Positions 7,961 to 16,212 of a stretch of DNA of 64,000 bases are shown in pieces. The stretch spans positions 62,001 to 126,000 of the forward strand of contig JAUIEP010000001.1 of assembly GCA_030428835.1 (NCBI GenBank). Direction: 5' to 3'. Position 1 is the first letter of the stretch, and each line of letters opens with the position of its first letter. The translations under genes and the position numbers were made by a program. The notes under the pieces are model-generated. The model did not search any database. It saw nothing but the letters and a program-made list of their open reading frames with translations, and was not told where the DNA came from. This DNA comes from Gammaproteobacteria bacterium. GTDB taxonomy: Bacteria > Pseudomonadota > Gammaproteobacteria > Pseudomonadales > Halieaceae.

Positions 7961-9340
7961 ATGAGCGAGCAATTCAAGGACCAGGGAGGCGCGGCAACCT
8001 CCAACCCCAGTCGGTTGCTGCGCTGGCTGACGTCCCGATTCATGACTCACCTGAGCCAACGCAGCGTCGTGGAGAAACGACGCGCCAAGGCGGAGCGACT
8101 GCGCCGGAAAAACGACGCGCCACATGTTGTCGAGTATTTCCACCAGGTGGAGGACGGCTACAGCCATCTCGCGATCCAGATGCTGGAGCCGTTGTGCCGG
8201 CGCTATGACATCCGGCTCGTGTGTCACCTTGTCAGCGGTCCCCGGGGGGCCAACTCCCCGGAGCCCGACCTGTTGCTGCGACTGTCGCGCTACGACGCCG
8301 GCCTGGTCGCACCCGAGTACGGCCTAGATTTCCCCGGCGGGAATGACGCTCCCGACGAGACCTGTCGCGAACAGGCTGCGCGGATTCTCGCCGCGCTGGA
8401 CGACGAGGCGTTTGTCGCGCATGGCGCCGGGGTCAGCACCGCGCTCTGGCGCGGCGACAGGCAGGCGCTGGCCGCGCTGGAGAAGGATCTCGGCAGCGCC
8501 GACGCTGCCGGGGCGGCCGCGCGTCTCGCAGCGGGGGACGCGCGCCTTGCACAGCTCAAACACTATTCCGGCGCGATGTTCTTCTATGGCGGCGAATGGT
8601 ACTGGGGGGTCGACCGGCTGTATCACCTCGAGGCGCGGCTGGGTGACGTCGGCGCGCTGCAGCAATCCGGTCGCGACCCGCTTGTGCCCAGGCCTCCCAT
8701 CGAGGCCGGGCCGTTGCGCGACAACGGGCGCCTGACGCTGGAAGTCTATCCCTCCCTGCGCAGTCCCTATACGGCGATCAGCTTCGACCGGGCGGTAAAA
8801 CTCGCGCAGGACACCGGGGTGAACCTGGTGGTGCGCCCTGTACTGCCCATGGTCATGCGCGGCGTTCCCGCCACGCGGCAGAAAGGTATATACATCTTCA
8901 CCGATACCGCCCGCGAGGCGCGCTACGCCGGCGTGCCCTACGGCAACTTCTACGACCCCATCGGCGCGCCCGTTCGCCGTGCCTACGCCCTCTACCCGTG
9001 GGCCTGCGAGCAGGGCAAGGGGAACGCGTTGATCAGCGCCTTCCTCAACTGCGCCTTCGCGCGCGGCGTCAACGCCGGGACCGACAAGGGCCTGCGCGAG
9101 GTCGTCGAAAGCGCCGGGCTGGACTGGGATGAAGCCCGGCAGCACCTCAAGGATACGGACTGGGAGCCCCTGCTGGAGGAGAACCGCCTGGCGATGTACA
9201 AGCATGGCCTGTGGGGCGTGCCGAGCTTTCGCCTGGCGGACGAGAATGGCCAGACGCGGCTGGCACTGTGGGGCCAGGACAGGCTGTGGCTGATCTCGCG
9301 GCATATCCAGCGCTTGCTCGCGCACCGGGCGGCGGCCTGA
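7961..9340 (+). CDS. Double DsbA-like / 2-hydroxychromene-2-carboxylate isomerase-like protein
   Basis: 459 residues with two thioredoxin-fold DsbA-like halves. The first spans about residues 50-200 (VVEYFHQVEDGYSHLAIQM). The second runs from about 245 to the end and opens LTLEVYPSLRSPYTAISFDR, the SPY pattern of HCCA isomerases and kappa-class GSTs. No CXXC is seen, which argues against a disulfide oxidoreductase. The family catalyses glutathione-dependent isomerisation in ring degradation; the substrate here is unknown. The gene starts seven bases after the membrane-protein stop. The N-terminal 45 residues are basic and of uncertain role. Confidence 0.8.
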   Translation: MSEQFKDQGGAATSNPSRLLRWLTSRFMTHLSQRSVVEKRRAKAERLRRKNDAPHVVEYFHQVEDGYSHLAIQMLEPLCRRYDIRLVCHLVSGPRGANSPEPDLLLRLSRYDAGLVAPEYGLDFPGGNDAPDETCREQAARILAALDDEAFVAHGAGVSTALWRGDRQALAALEKDLGSADAAGAAARLAAGDARLAQLKHYSGAMFFYGGEWYWGVDRLYHLEARLGDVGALQQSGRDPLVPRPPIEAGPLRDNGRLTLEVYPSLRSPYTAISFDRAVKLAQDTGVNLVVRPVLPMVMRGVPATRQKGIYIFTDTAREARYAGVPYGNFYDPIGAPVRRAYALYPWACEQGKGNALISAFLNCAFARGVNAGTDKGLREVVESAGLDWDEARQHLKDTDWEPLLEENRLAMYKHGLWGVPSFRLADENGQTRLALWGQDRLWLISRHIQRLLAHRAAA

Positions 9341-9376
9341 TTTGACCGGTGGCGCCGGTTGCCGTGTGTATTGTAA

Positions 9377-9393
9377 TGGCATATAGTCTGCCA
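9377..9393. promoter_or_regulatory. Operator-like palindrome 4 (TGGCA-N7-TGCCA)
   Basis: TGGCATATAGTCTGCCA, perfect half-sites, 160 bp upstream of the first acyl-CoA dehydrogenase in the 212-bp gap after the DsbA-like gene. Confidence 0.7.
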
Positions 9394-9552
9394 CAACACA
9401 ATGTAAGCGGTAATCACATTGCCCGCGTATAGCTTTACTCCAGTCCCGGACTAGCGCCGGGAGTGTCTCGCCGGCGGCGCCGGGAACCCCCCGAAAGGAA
9501 GCACCACAGTTATCGGGCCGCGCCGTCGCCCTGCATTCTTTGAGGAGCAACC

Positions 9553-10731
9553 ATGGATACACGACTGAGCGACGAAGACCTGGCTTTCCGCGACGAGGTC
9601 CGAGCCTTTTTCGCGGAGGCCTTCGACGAGGACATTGCCGCAAAGGTGAGCAATACGGCCACCATGAAAGAGGGCATGATCGAGTGGCAACACCGCCTCA
9701 ACGCAAAGGGCTGGATGGCCCCCAACTGGCCTGTTGAACACGGCGGGACGGGGTGGAGCGTCACCCAGTCCTTCATCTTCCAGTCCGAGCGCGCGATGTC
9801 GGGTGCGCCGGATGTCATTCCCTTCGGTGTCGTGATGGTCGCGCCCGTCATCTACACCTACGGCACGCAGGAGCAGAAGGAGCGTTTCCTGCCGCGCATC
9901 CTGAACAGCGAGGACTGGTGGTGCCAGGGTTATTCCGAGCCGGGCGCCGGCTCCGACCTCGCGTCGCTAAAGACGAAGGCGGAGCTCGACGGCGATCACT
10001 ACGTCATCAACGGCAGCAAGATCTGGACGACCTACGCCCAGTACGCCGACTGGATCTTCTGCCTCGTGCGCACCGACAACTCCGGCAAGAAACAGGAGGG
10101 CATCACGTTCCTGCTCATCGACATGAAGTCGCCGGGTATCACCGTGCGTCCGATCGAGACCATCGACGGCTTCCATCACCTGAACGAGGTGTTTTTCGAT
10201 AACGTGCGCGTGCCCGTCGAAAACCGTATCGGTGAAGAGGGCAAGGGCTGGACCTATGCGAAGTCGCTGCTGGTGCACGAGCGCCTGTCCATTGCCGAGG
10301 TCGCAGACTCCAAGCGCGCGCTGGCGGAGCTGCGCGAGTTTGCCCGCCGTGAGGTGAACGGGGGCGCGAGCCTGCTCGACGACCCGCATTTCGCGCAGCG
10401 TCTTGGCGATGTCGAGATCGACCTGATGGCGCTCGAGTACACCGAGTTGCGGACTCTCGCCGACGTTGCGGAGGGCAAGCACCCCGGGCCGGAGTCGTCG
10501 CTGCTCAAGCTGCAGGGCACGGAAATCCAGCAGGCGTTACAGGAACTGCGGATGGATGTTGCCGGCTACTACAGCCAGGCGCTGCAGGGAGACCTGTCCG
10601 ACGATGACTACGGGCATGATTTCGCCAGCATCGCACAGAAGCTCTACTTCCGCGGGCGTGCCTCGTCGATTTACGGGGGCTCCAACGAAGTCCAGAAAAA
10701 CATCACGTCCAAGTTCGTTTTGGGCCTGTAG
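9553..10731 (+). CDS. Acyl-CoA dehydrogenase, subunit 1
   Basis: 392-residue FAD-dependent acyl-CoA dehydrogenase. It has the flavin-contact stretch WWCQGYSEPGAGSDLASL, the mid-domain KIWTTYAQYADW, and near the C-terminus SSIYGGSNEVQKNI. At the position of the catalytic Glu of medium-chain enzymes (YEG) it reads YGG, so the base is elsewhere or comes from the partner. GAGGAG precedes ATG 9553. The partner gene follows after 10 bp. Such tandem pairs form alpha2beta2 enzymes in actinobacterial steroid side-chain degradation (FadE28/FadE29 type); the analogy is inferred from pairing and length. Confidence 0.93.
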   Translation: MDTRLSDEDLAFRDEVRAFFAEAFDEDIAAKVSNTATMKEGMIEWQHRLNAKGWMAPNWPVEHGGTGWSVTQSFIFQSERAMSGAPDVIPFGVVMVAPVIYTYGTQEQKERFLPRILNSEDWWCQGYSEPGAGSDLASLKTKAELDGDHYVINGSKIWTTYAQYADWIFCLVRTDNSGKKQEGITFLLIDMKSPGITVRPIETIDGFHHLNEVFFDNVRVPVENRIGEEGKGWTYAKSLLVHERLSIAEVADSKRALAELREFARREVNGGASLLDDPHFAQRLGDVEIDLMALEYTELRTLADVAEGKHPGPESSLLKLQGTEIQQALQELRMDVAGYYSQALQGDLSDDDYGHDFASIAQKLYFRGRASSIYGGSNEVQKNITSKFVLGL

Positions 10732-10741
10732 GAGGTAAGCC

Positions 10742-11911
10742 ATGAACTTTAACCTGAGTGAAGAACAGGCCCTGATTCGCGACAGCATCGCGCGCTTCGT
10801 GCAGGACAACTACGCGTTCGACAAGCGCAACGCGTACGTCGCCATGGAGCACGGTTTCAGCCCGGACAACTGGCAGCAGATGGCCGAACTCGGCTGGCTC
10901 TCCATTCCGTTTGCCGAGGAGTACGGTGGTTTTGGCGGCGGCCCCGTGGACGCCATGGTCATCATGCAGGAATTCGGCAAGGGCCTCGTGGCGGAGCCCT
11001 ACCTGCCTACCGTACTGCTGTTTGGCGCTCTCCTGCAAAAAGGTGCAGAGGCGGAAATCGCGGGCGAACTTATCCCGCGGGTCATCGCCGGGGAGCTGCA
11101 GGGAGCCGTTGCGTATGTCGAGCGGCAGAGCCGCTACGCCCTCAACGATGTGGCGACCCGTGCCACCCGCGACGGTGACGGCTGGAGCATCAGCGGCGAG
11201 AAGACCGTGGTGCTGAACGGCGGCGTGGCACACAAGCTGGTGGTCGCGGCGCGCACCGCGGGCGAGCAGGCCGACGAGTCAGGCATCTCGCTGTTCCTGG
11301 TGGACGCGCAGGCGCCGGGTCTCTCCCGCAGCGTGTACCGCATGACCGACGGCATGGAGACCGCCAACATCCGCTTCGACGGCGTGGCCGCGCAGGCGCT
11401 TATCGGCGGTGAGGGCGCTGGCCTTTCGTTGCTGCAGGAGGTCATCGACCAGGCCATCCTGGCGGTCTCCGCGAACGCCCTGGGCGCGATGGAGTTCCTC
11501 AATGCCACCACGGTCGAATACTGCAAGACCCGCGAGCAGTTCGGCGTGGCGATCGGCAGTTTCCAGGCGCTGCAGCACCGCATGGTGGATACCTTCGCGG
11601 CCTGCGAGAACACCCGTTCGCTGTTGTATCGCGCCGTGTGTGCCTTCGACGCGGGGGACGAGGACGCGCAGCGCAGCCTGCACGCCCTCAAGGTCATGGT
11701 CGGCAAGGCCGGCCGGCACATCGGCGGCGAAGCCATCCAGCTACACGGCGGCATGGGCATGACCAACGAGTTGCCGGTGGGCTACTACGTAAAGCGCCTC
11801 ATGCTGATCAATACCCTGTTCGGCGATGCGGACTACCATCGCGCGCGGTTCCAGGCACTGGTCAATACGAAGCCGCAGACGGTCGCCAGCGCGAAATCCG
11901 CCGCGGCCTGA
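10742..11911 (+). CDS. Acyl-CoA dehydrogenase, subunit 2
   Basis: 389 residues, same superfamily as the preceding gene but divergent. The N-terminal helical domain is MNFNLSEEQALIRDSIARFV, the substrate region includes NALGAMEF, and the C-terminal domain carries QLHGGMGMTNELPVGYYVKR. The YEG-type catalytic Glu is not present at the usual end position (LFGDADYH). AGGAGG precedes the ATG, and the 10-bp spacing indicates cotranscription and probably a heteromeric complex. A strong terminator follows. Confidence 0.92.
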   Translation: MNFNLSEEQALIRDSIARFVQDNYAFDKRNAYVAMEHGFSPDNWQQMAELGWLSIPFAEEYGGFGGGPVDAMVIMQEFGKGLVAEPYLPTVLLFGALLQKGAEAEIAGELIPRVIAGELQGAVAYVERQSRYALNDVATRATRDGDGWSISGEKTVVLNGGVAHKLVVAARTAGEQADESGISLFLVDAQAPGLSRSVYRMTDGMETANIRFDGVAAQALIGGEGAGLSLLQEVIDQAILAVSANALGAMEFLNATTVEYCKTREQFGVAIGSFQALQHRMVDTFAACENTRSLLYRAVCAFDAGDEDAQRSLHALKVMVGKAGRHIGGEAIQLHGGMGMTNELPVGYYVKRLMLINTLFGDADYHRARFQALVNTKPQTVASAKSAAA

Positions 11912-11936
11912 CCGGCCACCGGCTAACCGGACAAGC

Positions 11937-11966
11937 GGCGCACCCCGCAAGGGGTGCGCCTTTTTT
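11937..11966 (+). terminator. Rho-independent terminator of the acyl-CoA dehydrogenase operon
   Basis: GGCGCACCCC-gcaa-GGGGTGCGCC followed by six T. Perfect 10-bp stem starting 25 bp after the dehydrogenase stop. Confidence 0.95.
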
Positions 11967-11983
11967 ATGACCGGACCTGTGGG

Positions 11984-12256
11984 GGTCGAATTCATTCGAC
12001 CTGGCGCCGCTCCCCAACTCTGGAGGGTCGAATACATTCGACCTGTCGCCGCTCCCCAATTCTGTGGGGTCGAATTCATTCGACCTGGCGCCGCTCCCCA
12101 ACTCTGTAGGGTCGAATTCGTTCGACCTGGCGCCACTCCTCAATTCTGTGGGGTCGAATTCATTCGACCTGGCGCCGCTCGCCAATTCTGTGGCGTCGAA
12201 TTCATTCGACCTGGCGCCACTACCCCAACTCTGTAGGGTCGAATTTATTCGACCTG
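11984..12256. repeat. Tandem array of seven 42-bp units containing a palindrome
   Basis: Seven units begin at 11984, 12026, 12068, 12110, 12152, 12194 and 12237, a period of 42 bp (43 once). Each starts with the 18-bp palindrome GGTCGAATTCATTCGACC or a near copy, followed by about 24 bp close to TGGCGCCGCTCCCCAACTCTG. Because 42 is a multiple of three, several frames stay open across it, which explains the ORF-track entries here. The same palindrome occurs singly elsewhere in the window. Confidence 0.95.
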
Positions 12257-12307
12257 GCCGGACAGCTCTCGATAGCCACATCGCCTTGCATTGAGAGCGT
12301 TGTTCTA

Positions 12308-12327
12308 CGTCGAATGAATTCGACCCT
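12308..12327. repeat. Single copy of the GGTCGAAT palindrome, opposite orientation
   Basis: ACGTCGAATGAATTCGACCC, 51 bp after the tandem array and inverted relative to its units (CGACCC end outward). Same family as 33688-33707, 49808-49825 and 49878-49897. Confidence 0.85.
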
Positions 12328-12380
12328 ACGAGCTACCGGGCCGTAATCAGGGTGCTTTCTCTGACAGCGGAGGTCCTGCG

Positions 12381-13010
12381 CTAACTCTCATCCTTGATGG
12401 AGTGCAGCCAGTAGTGGTAGGTTTGCTGCGCCTGGTAACCGAGCGCGAGGATAACCACCGCGAGCGCGAACAACGCCAATCCGTTGCTTGACCAGAAGCA
12501 CAGGATGATCCCGTCTACCACCAGGACAATCACCGTCGCAATCGATTCCTTGAAGTCGCGCCAGGTGCCTAGTTCCACCTGGCTGAAAAAGTACGCGTTG
12601 GCGGGCTCCCTGCGCGCACGGACCAGTGACCTGCGCGCGGTCATCACCATGAGGGCGAAGATACCTCCCATCAGCAGCAACCAGATGCCGATGTAGTCGG
12701 GCTGCATGGTCTCGATCATGCCGAACTCGAGCAGGCCGACGAAGAAGGGCGTCAGGGCGTCCTCCAGGGACGGCAGCCACGTGAAGCGCAGCACGATGCT
12801 CACATAGAACACCCAGACCTGCAGGATGCCCCAGAGCACAACGACGACCTGTAACCCGCCGAGCAGGGCAGGCCAGCCACCGTCCAGCAGGAAGTCGCTG
12901 GCGATCAGTTGCGCCCAGTAGAATTCGAGTGCGAGGGCCTGGATCATGCTGAGCAGCGTCAGCATTACCGCGGGTAGTAATTCTTTCGCCCGATCTGCCT
13001 GTTTGCTCAT
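12381..13010 (-). CDS. Membrane protein, unknown function
   Basis: 209 residues with about six hydrophobic segments, among them VMLTLLSMIQALALEFYWAQL, VVVVLWGILQVWVFYVSIVL, IGIWLLLMGGIFALMVM and ATVIVLVVDGIILCFWS. I recognise no family. It is the last gene of a minus-strand series SDR, GST-like, membrane protein, lying 66 bp after the GST-like stop, and so may respond to palindrome 5. Confidence 0.8.
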   Translation of the reverse strand: MSKQADRAKELLPAVMLTLLSMIQALALEFYWAQLIASDFLLDGGWPALLGGLQVVVVLWGILQVWVFYVSIVLRFTWLPSLEDALTPFFVGLLEFGMIETMQPDYIGIWLLLMGGIFALMVMTARRSLVRARREPANAYFFSQVELGTWRDFKESIATVIVLVVDGIILCFWSSNGLALFALAVVILALGYQAQQTYHYWLHSIKDES

Positions 13011-13076
13011 GCTGCTGCCTGTTCCGGGTTGCAGCGCGCATGATTGCAGGCTCGGGCCGGCGGGGCAATGCCGCGC

Positions 13077-14165
13077 TCAGACCATCGTGGCATTGCCGCG
13101 AAAGGGGGGATCGAGGCCGACGTTGACGTCGGTCTCAGGCAGGTCCGAGCGCCAGAGGGGTTCCCAGCAACCGTGCCGCTCGAGCAGGGCGCGGGCGTCC
13201 TCTTTCGCGGGCTCGGGCAGCGCCTCGAATTCCTCGCGCAGGCGGGCGAGGCACCACACGCGGTACGGTGAAATCCGGGCGCCGGGGTAGGTGACGCCTC
13301 CCGCGGTGAGATCGGCGCGCTGCCTGCCGGCGCGCACCGCCTCGGCGAGTTCGCAGAGGTAGGGCAGGTAGGTCGCCCCGATGTCCCTGAGCAGGGGGCC
13401 CCAGTCGTCGGGAATGCCGCTGACCCAGTCGCCGCGGGTACCCTGCGGCCCGGCGGCCCAGGTGCGTGCCACCCATTCCCAGACGCGGGGTGCGGTCGTG
13501 CGCATGATCTCGGCCGGGACGGGGTCCTGGGAGAAGTGACGGAACATCGGCCCCATGAACGCCACGTCCGCCAGGCTGGGACTGTTGCCCAACAGGTACG
13601 GCCGCTCCTCCAGCATGGCGGACAGCCACGCAAGGTTGTCGTGATACGCCTGTTCAACCTGTTTGCAGTTGGCTTTGGTCACGCCGTCGCCGGTGACAAA
13701 GCCGCCGAGCTGGCGCCGCCGTATCATTGCGCGCTTGAGCGGGGCGGGCAGCGGCATCTCCGCCATCAGCTCGGCCGCCAGGTGCCAGCCCAGCGCGGCG
13801 CGCCCCTCCGGGTACCACCAGCGGTAGTGCATGGCGGGGCGCCACAGCCACTCATCGGCGTAGTCCTCCATCAGCAGCGAGAAAAAGCGCTGCAGGGGAT
13901 CCGCGGGAATCACGGGCGGCGCGGGTTGTTGCGCTTCGAGCCAGGCAATCAGCGGCGTGGTGTCGGTCACCCAGCGCCCGTCCGCGAGCGTGCAGGCCGG
14001 CATCTGTTGTACGCCCGTCTCCTTGCGTATGCGGTTCCACACCCGCGGCGACACCATCGGCTCGAAGGTATAGTCCATGCCCTTGAGGCGCAGATACATT
14101 TCCAGCTTGCCGGTAAAGTACGACACATCGGAGCCGTACACGACCATGGGGAAGATTGCGCTCAT
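13077..14165 (-). CDS. Glutathione S-transferase-like protein (long form)
   Basis: 362 residues. The N-terminal thioredoxin-fold GST domain begins FPMVVYGSDVSYFTGKLEMYLRL and includes the QQMPACTLADGRWVTDTTPLIAWL stretch (cis-Pro and substrate-binding segment). An all-helical C-terminal part runs from about residue 95, with MHYRWWYPEG and YLLGNSPSLADVAFMG. It is longer than ordinary GSTs (about 210 residues) and shares this extended architecture with the protein at 33877-34917. The SDR gene ends 36 bp upstream on the same strand. Whether glutathione is used is unknown. Confidence 0.85.
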   Translation of the reverse strand: MSAIFPMVVYGSDVSYFTGKLEMYLRLKGMDYTFEPMVSPRVWNRIRKETGVQQMPACTLADGRWVTDTTPLIAWLEAQQPAPPVIPADPLQRFFSLLMEDYADEWLWRPAMHYRWWYPEGRAALGWHLAAELMAEMPLPAPLKRAMIRRRQLGGFVTGDGVTKANCKQVEQAYHDNLAWLSAMLEERPYLLGNSPSLADVAFMGPMFRHFSQDPVPAEIMRTTAPRVWEWVARTWAAGPQGTRGDWVSGIPDDWGPLLRDIGATYLPYLCELAEAVRAGRQRADLTAGGVTYPGARISPYRVWCLARLREEFEALPEPAKEDARALLERHGCWEPLWRSDLPETDVNVGLDPPFRGNATMV

Positions 14166-14201
14166 CGCCGGCTCCCGGGTGCGTTCGCGGTCGTTGCGAC
14201 C

Positions 14202-14978
14202 CTAGTCCACCCCGGTAATGCGCCGGAGCATCTTGTTCATGCCGCCGATCCAGCGGTCGTAGTCGCCGGCCTTGCGCGCCATGTAGGTTTTGACTTCCTC
14301 GTGGGTGAGGATGAGGAACGCGTCGCGCGCCAGGTGCTCTACCACGATATCGGCCAGCACATCGGGTTCCATCATCCCGTCGGTGGAGGCCGCTTGTGTT
14401 GCGTTGGTGTTGTTGTCCGTCATCGCGGTGCGCACGGCCTGCGGGCACAGCACAGACACGTTGATGCCCTGGTGTCGGTAGGTCATCGCTATCCACTCCG
14501 CGAATCCCACGGCGGCGTGCTTCGTGGTGCCATAGGCCGCGCCGCCGAGCTGGTTCAGGAGTCCCGCGGCGGACGCAGTATTCATGAGGTGGCCGCCGCC
14601 ACGCGCAATCATGCGCGGAATCATGTGGCGCGCGGCGTACACGTGGGACATCACGTTTACGTCCCAGCAGAATTGCCACTCGTCATTCGGTGACTGCTCG
14701 CTTTCACCCGCGCCGACGCCGGCGTTGCTGCAGAACAGGTCGATGGGGCCGACCTGTGACTCCGTGTCCTCGATAACGCGCAGTACGTCCTCCTCTTTCG
14801 CCACGTCAGCGGTCATGGGGATGCAGCCCAGTTCATCGGCCGTTTGCTGCGCGGTTGCGGCATTGAGGTCTACACCGACGATGGCCTTCGTGCCCTCCGC
14901 ATTGAAGCGCCTGACCAGCGCCTTGCCGATGCCGCTCCCCGCACCGGTAATTACGACGATCTTGTCCTGCAACTGCAT
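14202..14978 (-). CDS. Short-chain dehydrogenase/reductase
   Basis: 258-residue classical SDR. The nucleotide motif is TGAGSGIG at residues 12-19, the CSNAGVG segment is present, and the YGTTK catalytic Tyr-Lys lies near residue 155. GGAG precedes ATG 14978 by about nine bases. It probably oxidises or reduces a hydroxyl/keto group of the pathway substrate. It is the first gene of a three-gene minus-strand unit and divergent from the DUF1330 gene across a region with palindrome 5. Confidence 0.92.
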   Translation of the reverse strand: MQLQDKIVVITGAGSGIGKALVRRFNAEGTKAIVGVDLNAATAQQTADELGCIPMTADVAKEEDVLRVIEDTESQVGPIDLFCSNAGVGAGESEQSPNDEWQFCWDVNVMSHVYAARHMIPRMIARGGGHLMNTASAAGLLNQLGGAAYGTTKHAAVGFAEWIAMTYRHQGINVSVLCPQAVRTAMTDNNTNATQAASTDGMMEPDVLADIVVEHLARDAFLILTHEEVKTYMARKAGDYDRWIGGMNKMLRRITGVD

Positions 14979-15006
14979 TGAGGGAATTCTCCGGGGCTCC
15001 GATTTG

Positions 15007-15035
15007 TTGACATAATAACTGCCATTACCTATAAA
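15007..15035 (+). promoter_or_regulatory. Sigma-70 promoter overlapping operator 5
   Basis: TTGACA at 15007-15012, a 17-bp spacer, then TATAAA at 15030-15035, 33 bp before the DUF1330 GTG. The palindrome at 15008-15024 covers most of the -35 box and the spacer, which is the classical layout for repression. Confidence 0.8.
15008..15024. promoter_or_regulatory. Operator-like palindrome 5 (TGACA-N7-TGCCA)
   Basis: TGACATAATAACTGCCA between the divergent SDR and DUF1330 genes, overlapping the -35 element of a good promoter. Confidence 0.78.
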
Positions 15036-15067
15036 GTCATGATCAAAATGCGCCGGAGAGTTGCATC

Positions 15068-15487
15068 GTGGAAGTGAAAAACGCGCTCGAACCCAACGAG
15101 CAACAGGTGGCCGGATTCAGCGATCCCGATGACAGTAAAGCCATCTACATGGTCAACCTGCTGAAGTACCGCGACAGGGCTGAATACCCCGATGGGCGCG
15201 ACAGCGAGCTGAGCGGCCGGGACGCCTACGCGCGCTACGCCGCGGCGGTCGGGGATTGCCTGGCGGCGGTCGGCGGGAGTTTCGTTTTCGCCGGCACCGT
15301 GCGCCGCCTGCTGCTGGGAGAAGTCGAAGAGTTGTGGGACGACGTCGCGATCGCAATGTACCCGAGTCGCGCCGCGATGCTGGAGATGATCATGAGTCCC
15401 ACCTACCAGGCCATCGCGGAGCACCGCGCTGCCGGGCTGGAGGGGCAGCTCAATATCGAGACCGTGGACAGCGCACTGGGCGCCTAG
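15068..15487 (+). CDS. DUF1330-family protein
   Basis: 139 residues. IYMVNLLKYRDRAEYPDG followed by GRDAYARYAAAVGDCLAAVGG and AIAMYPSRAAMLEMIMSPTYQ is the DUF1330 pattern, a ferredoxin-like dimeric alpha/beta-barrel fold with no assigned reaction. The start is GTG 15068 with GGAGAG ten bases upstream. Its stop overlaps the convergent next gene by four bases, and it is divergent from the SDR operon. Confidence 0.88.
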   Translation: MEVKNALEPNEQQVAGFSDPDDSKAIYMVNLLKYRDRAEYPDGRDSELSGRDAYARYAAAVGDCLAAVGGSFVFAGTVRRLLLGEVEELWDDVAIAMYPSRAAMLEMIMSPTYQAIAEHRAAGLEGQLNIETVDSALGA

Positions 15488-16119
15488 CCGGCCGGTTTGC
15501 GTGGTATGAACGCCTCCAGCAGGCCGTACAGCGCCAGCAGCAACAGTCCCAACAATCCGCGCGGGTCACCGAGATTGAGCTGCGTTTCCACGGGGTAGGC
15601 GATGGTCTTGGTCAGCGCCGCCACCTTGAATGCGTGGCTGTCCCGCATCTCCGGTCTCGCGACGATTTCCATGAAGGTGCGGCGACTGCGGTAGCGCATC
15701 ATTCCGCCCATGTCCCAGTTGTCCGCGTTGTCGATACCGACGACATCCATGGCGGGGAATACCGCGGTGCCGAGTATCACGGGATGACTGGCGCGGCGGA
15801 GCAGGTTGGGGAACATGTAAGCCATGTAGCGACCCATGAGCTGCTGTGCCGTCTCACCGGGTTGCGCGCCCTCGACGTCGGGCGGGTTATCGTTGTAGTC
15901 CACCGCGTTAAGCATGAAGAACTGCCGGCCGGAATCCTCGCGCATGAATCGCTCAAGCTTCGCGATGAACTCCGGCTGGTGATCCTCGCGAGCCCTGATC
16001 GGGTCGAGGAATGCCGAGATTTCCTCCTCGGACAGTGGGCCCCCGAAGTCCGTGTACCACCCCACAAACAGGGCGTAGAGAAGGGCGATGGGCAGCAGGA
16101 TACCGGGTCTGGGACGCAT
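15484..16119 (-). CDS. Membrane-anchored DUF1330-fold-like protein
   Basis: 211 residues. An N-terminal hydrophobic helix (ILLPIALLYALFVGWY) and a C-terminal one (LLGLLLLALYGLLEAF) flank a soluble middle. The middle reads QFFMLNAVDYNDNPP, YMAYMFPNLLRRASHPVILGTAV and MMRYRSRRTFMEIVARPEM, the same order of elements as the DUF1330 protein next door. That resemblance is my inference from pattern, not a family hit. ATG 16119 has GGAGAG upstream; the longer ORF in the track would run through palindrome 6. Confidence 0.75.
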   Translation of the reverse strand: MRPRPGILLPIALLYALFVGWYTDFGGPLSEEEISAFLDPIRAREDHQPEFIAKLERFMREDSGRQFFMLNAVDYNDNPPDVEGAQPGETAQQLMGRYMAYMFPNLLRRASHPVILGTAVFPAMDVVGIDNADNWDMGGMMRYRSRRTFMEIVARPEMRDSHAFKVAALTKTIAYPVETQLNLGDPRGLLGLLLLALYGLLEAFIPRKPAG

Positions 16120-16168
16120 GGGTGACTCTCCGTCGGTCTTATTGTTCGTTGCGGTGCTGTGAAGGAGT

Positions 16169-16185
16169 TGGCAAATGATTTGCCA
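16169..16185. promoter_or_regulatory. Operator-like palindrome 6 (TGGCA-N7-TGCCA)
   Basis: TGGCAAATGATTTGCCA, 50 bp upstream of ATG 16119 on the minus strand. It is nearly a complete palindrome (TTGGCAAATGATTTGCCA). It also fits a sigma-54 GG-N10-GC pattern, which several other sites do not. Confidence 0.68.
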
Positions 16186-16212
16186 TGCCAGGCCCGGCGT
16201 CAACCGCGCGCT

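Noticed and set aside
11984-12256. CRISPR array
   Set aside because: The parts between palindromes are nearly identical to each other, so there are no unique spacers, and no cas genes are nearby.
11826-12294. Plus- and minus-strand ORFs of 76-139 residues with VEFIRPGA or SNEFDPTEL repeats
   Set aside because: They are open only because the 42-bp DNA repeat is a multiple of three; no RBS and no codon constraint.
13536-14693. Long plus-strand ORF (385 residues) opposite GST-like and SDR genes, and similar long opposite-strand ORFs at 34797-36251, 38406-40100, 49447-51111, 53356-55053 and 56839-58563
   Set aside because: High-GC antisense shadows of well-supported genes; no family motifs.
3051-16185. 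Sigma-54 (-24/-12) promoters at palindromes 2, 4 and 6 (GG-N10-GC)
   Set aside because: The other four sites lack GG or GC at these positions but keep the palindrome and spacing, and site 5 overlaps a sigma-70 promoter; no sigma-54 activator gene is in the window.
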